Below, one piece after another: positions 14,448 to 15,386 of a DNA stretch of 15,386 bases. The translations under genes were made by a program, and so were the position numbers. Each line of letters starts with the position of its first letter. The stretch's first letter is position 1. Where the stretch lies: contig CALBAX010000019.1 in NCBI GenBank assembly GCA_937926875.1, forward strand, positions 1-15,386, given 5' to 3'. The stretch comes from an uncultured Desulfovibrio sp. (lineage in GTDB: Bacteria; Desulfobacterota; Desulfovibrionia; Desulfovibrionales; Desulfovibrionaceae). The notes beneath the pieces were generated by a model. It was not told the DNA's origin. It did no database searches and saw nothing but the letters and a program-made list of their open reading frames with translations.

Positions 14448-14620
14448 TCCCTGGAGTGTGCGTGATTTATGACTCGGTGCTGACCTTACAAGCATAAAAT
14501 CGGGAGCTGTCCCTGCTTTTTGTGAGCATGCCCGTTTGCGGGAAGCCTGTAGAAAAGTACACGGCCCCCCCTGGGAGACCAGGTTCTGCATCGAAGTCAT
14601 GACACGGCGCTCTGGGGATT
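14448..14620 (+). ncRNA. ssrS: 6S RNA (sigma70 RNA polymerase regulator)
   Basis: Regulatory RNA that mimics an open promoter and sequesters sigma70 holoenzyme in stationary phase. The closing stem is visible: CCCTGGAGTG (14449-14458) pairs over ten positions with CGCTCTGGGG (14608-14617) using G-U pairs. The conserved core GTGAGCATGCCCG (14522-14534) and CGGGAAGCCT (14539-14548), forming the CCCG-TTTG-CGGG hairpin, closely matches the GTGAGCATG...GAAGCCT core of E. coli 6S. A second hairpin CCTGG-GAGA-CCAGG (14570-14583) sits on the 3' side of the bubble. Size about 170 bases, against 184 in E. coli. Six Ts follow the stem (14619-14624), so it may terminate itself. I see no good promoter directly upstream; it may be processed from the zapA transcript. 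Ends are approximate. Confidence 0.9.
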
Positions 14621-14700
14621 TTTTCTGTCCTGCACCGTACTCCTTGCACGCTTCGGCGTGGTCTTTGCCTGCAGCCATCCTTATGCCGTTTTTGCGGTCA

Positions 14701-14743
14701 GAAGCCAGCCCTCCGCCAGCAGACCTCTGCGGAGGCTGGCTTC
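14701..14743 (+). other. Strong hairpin between 6S RNA and rny
   Basis: GAAGCCAGCCCTCCGC (14701-14716) pairs with GCGGAGGCTGGCTTC (14729-14743) around a 12-base loop: 15 base pairs with a single bulged C. It is followed by CGCCATTTATG rather than a T-run, so termination would be weak at best. Located 48 bases before the rny start; could be an attenuator or a transcript-protecting 5' structure for rny (inference). Confidence 0.55.
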
Positions 14744-14790
14744 CGCCATTTATGTACCCGGGTGATCCCCGTTGATTATAGAGGATGGTT

Positions 14791-15386
14791 ATGGATTTTA
14801 TGGATATTGTATGGCTGGCCCTGGCCGCTGCTGTCGGCCTGCTGGTCGGTGCGCTGGTGCACAAAAGTGTGACCACCAAACGTATCGGCGATGCTGACGA
14901 GCTGGCCAAACGCATTGTGGAAGAAGCGCGCAAGGAGGCCCAGGCGCAGAAAAAGGAAATCCTCATCCAGGGGCAGGATGACCTTTTCAACCAGAAGCGC
15001 GAGCTGGAGAACGAATTCAAGGAACGTGAGCGCGAAGTCAAACTGCGTGAACGCAAACTTGAAGAGATGGGCGGCCGGCTGGAAGAAAAGCTGGAAAAAG
15101 CCACAGCCAAGGAGCATGAGCTGCTCGCCGCTGAAAAAGATCTGGCCCGCAAGGAACGCCAGCTGGCCGAGTCTGAAGAGTTCCTGCAGACGCGTATCGA
15201 CGAAGAAGAGCAGCGTCTTTCGGAGATCGCCGGCCTGACGGCGGAAGAAGCCAAGGCTCGTCTGTTTGCCGAAGTAGAGGCCAAGACCCGTCATGAATCG
15301 GCCAAGATGATCCGCCAGATCGAGACGGAAGCCAAGGAGACCGCCGACCGCAACGCCGCCGAAAAGGGCTATACCATGGTGGAGGA
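14791..15386 (+). CDS. rny: RNase Y (endoribonuclease), 5' part only
   Basis: Membrane-anchored endoribonuclease that starts mRNA decay in bacteria having it. About 198 residues are present: an N-terminal membrane helix (about 5-24, DIVWLALAAAVGLLVGALVH), then a long highly charged coiled coil (KRIVEEARKEAQAQKKE, ELENEFKEREREVKLRER and onward to the edge) characteristic of this family, including GLTAEEAKARL at about 150-160. The KH and HD catalytic domains expected after about residue 205 lie beyond the right edge, so activity cannot be judged. The ATG at 14791 has GAGG 6 bases upstream; the in-frame ATG at 14785 is too close to that site, and the one at 14800 is possible but too far. A phage or unrelated coiled-coil membrane protein is unlikely given the match along the whole segment. 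Confidence 0.93.
   Translation, partial: MDFMDIVWLALAAAVGLLVGALVHKSVTTKRIGDADELAKRIVEEARKEAQAQKKEILIQGQDDLFNQKRELENEFKEREREVKLRERKLEEMGGRLEEKLEKATAKEHELLAAEKDLARKERQLAESEEFLQTRIDEEEQRLSEIAGLTAEEAKARLFAEVEAKTRHESAKMIRQIETEAKETADRNAAEKGYTMVE

Noticed and set aside
14436..14450. Dedicated promoter immediately upstream of 6S RNA
   Set aside because: CATATT at 14442-14447 lies too close to the RNA's 5' end and no -35 box stands at the right distance; left uncalled.

Overview
The window looks like chromosomal core sequence from a GC-rich sulfate-reducing deltaproteobacterium, most likely a Desulfovibrio relative. The evidence is the high GC content, a PxxKW-type cysteine-rich small protein (a family I know mainly from Desulfovibrio-like genomes), the yajC-secD-secF, cbpA-cbpM-clpB and zapA-6S RNA-rny neighbourhoods, and typical Desulfovibrio YajC/SecF/RNase Y sequences. 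Species assignment is inference. I see no mobile element, CRISPR array, tRNA or rRNA.

Layout. Positions 1-2975 are on the minus strand: an M20-family metallohydrolase cut by the left edge, a four-cysteine PxxKW small protein with a near-consensus promoter and a palindromic terminator, and a methylthioadenosine/S-adenosylhomocysteine deaminase-type amidohydrolase. From 3053 everything is on the plus strand: an alpha/beta hydrolase, a ~340-base non-coding stretch, the protein-export operon yajC-secD-secF (promoter 4152-4180, terminator 7505-7539), a stress-chaperone cluster (class II J-protein, its modulator CbpM, disaggregase ClpB; terminators after 11891), glmU (UDP-GlcNAc synthesis; terminator 13720-13746), a cell-division pair (ZapB-like coiled coil and ZapA), a 6S RNA recognised from its conserved core and closing stem, and the 5' third of rny (RNase Y), cut by the right edge.

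How the genes work together. YajC, SecD and SecF form the accessory complex that pulls preproteins through SecYEG using the proton gradient. The J-protein recruits DnaK, CbpM tunes it, and ClpB disaggregates with DnaK. GlmU makes the UDP-GlcNAc needed for peptidoglycan and LPS. ZapA and the ZapB-like protein would stabilise the FtsZ ring. 6S RNA sequesters sigma70 RNA polymerase, and RNase Y (if functional) is a membrane-anchored mRNA decay nuclease.

Most of the window is housekeeping; I do not see a convincing undescribed multi-gene system. The points most worth a second look are a ~45-residue insertion in SecF that appears to add two membrane helices, the strongly promoted four-cysteine protein of unknown function, a promoter placed so that the zapB-like mRNA may be leaderless, a G-rich hairpin/G-quadruplex candidate and dispersed repeat upstream of glmU, and the 6S RNA lying between zapA and rny.
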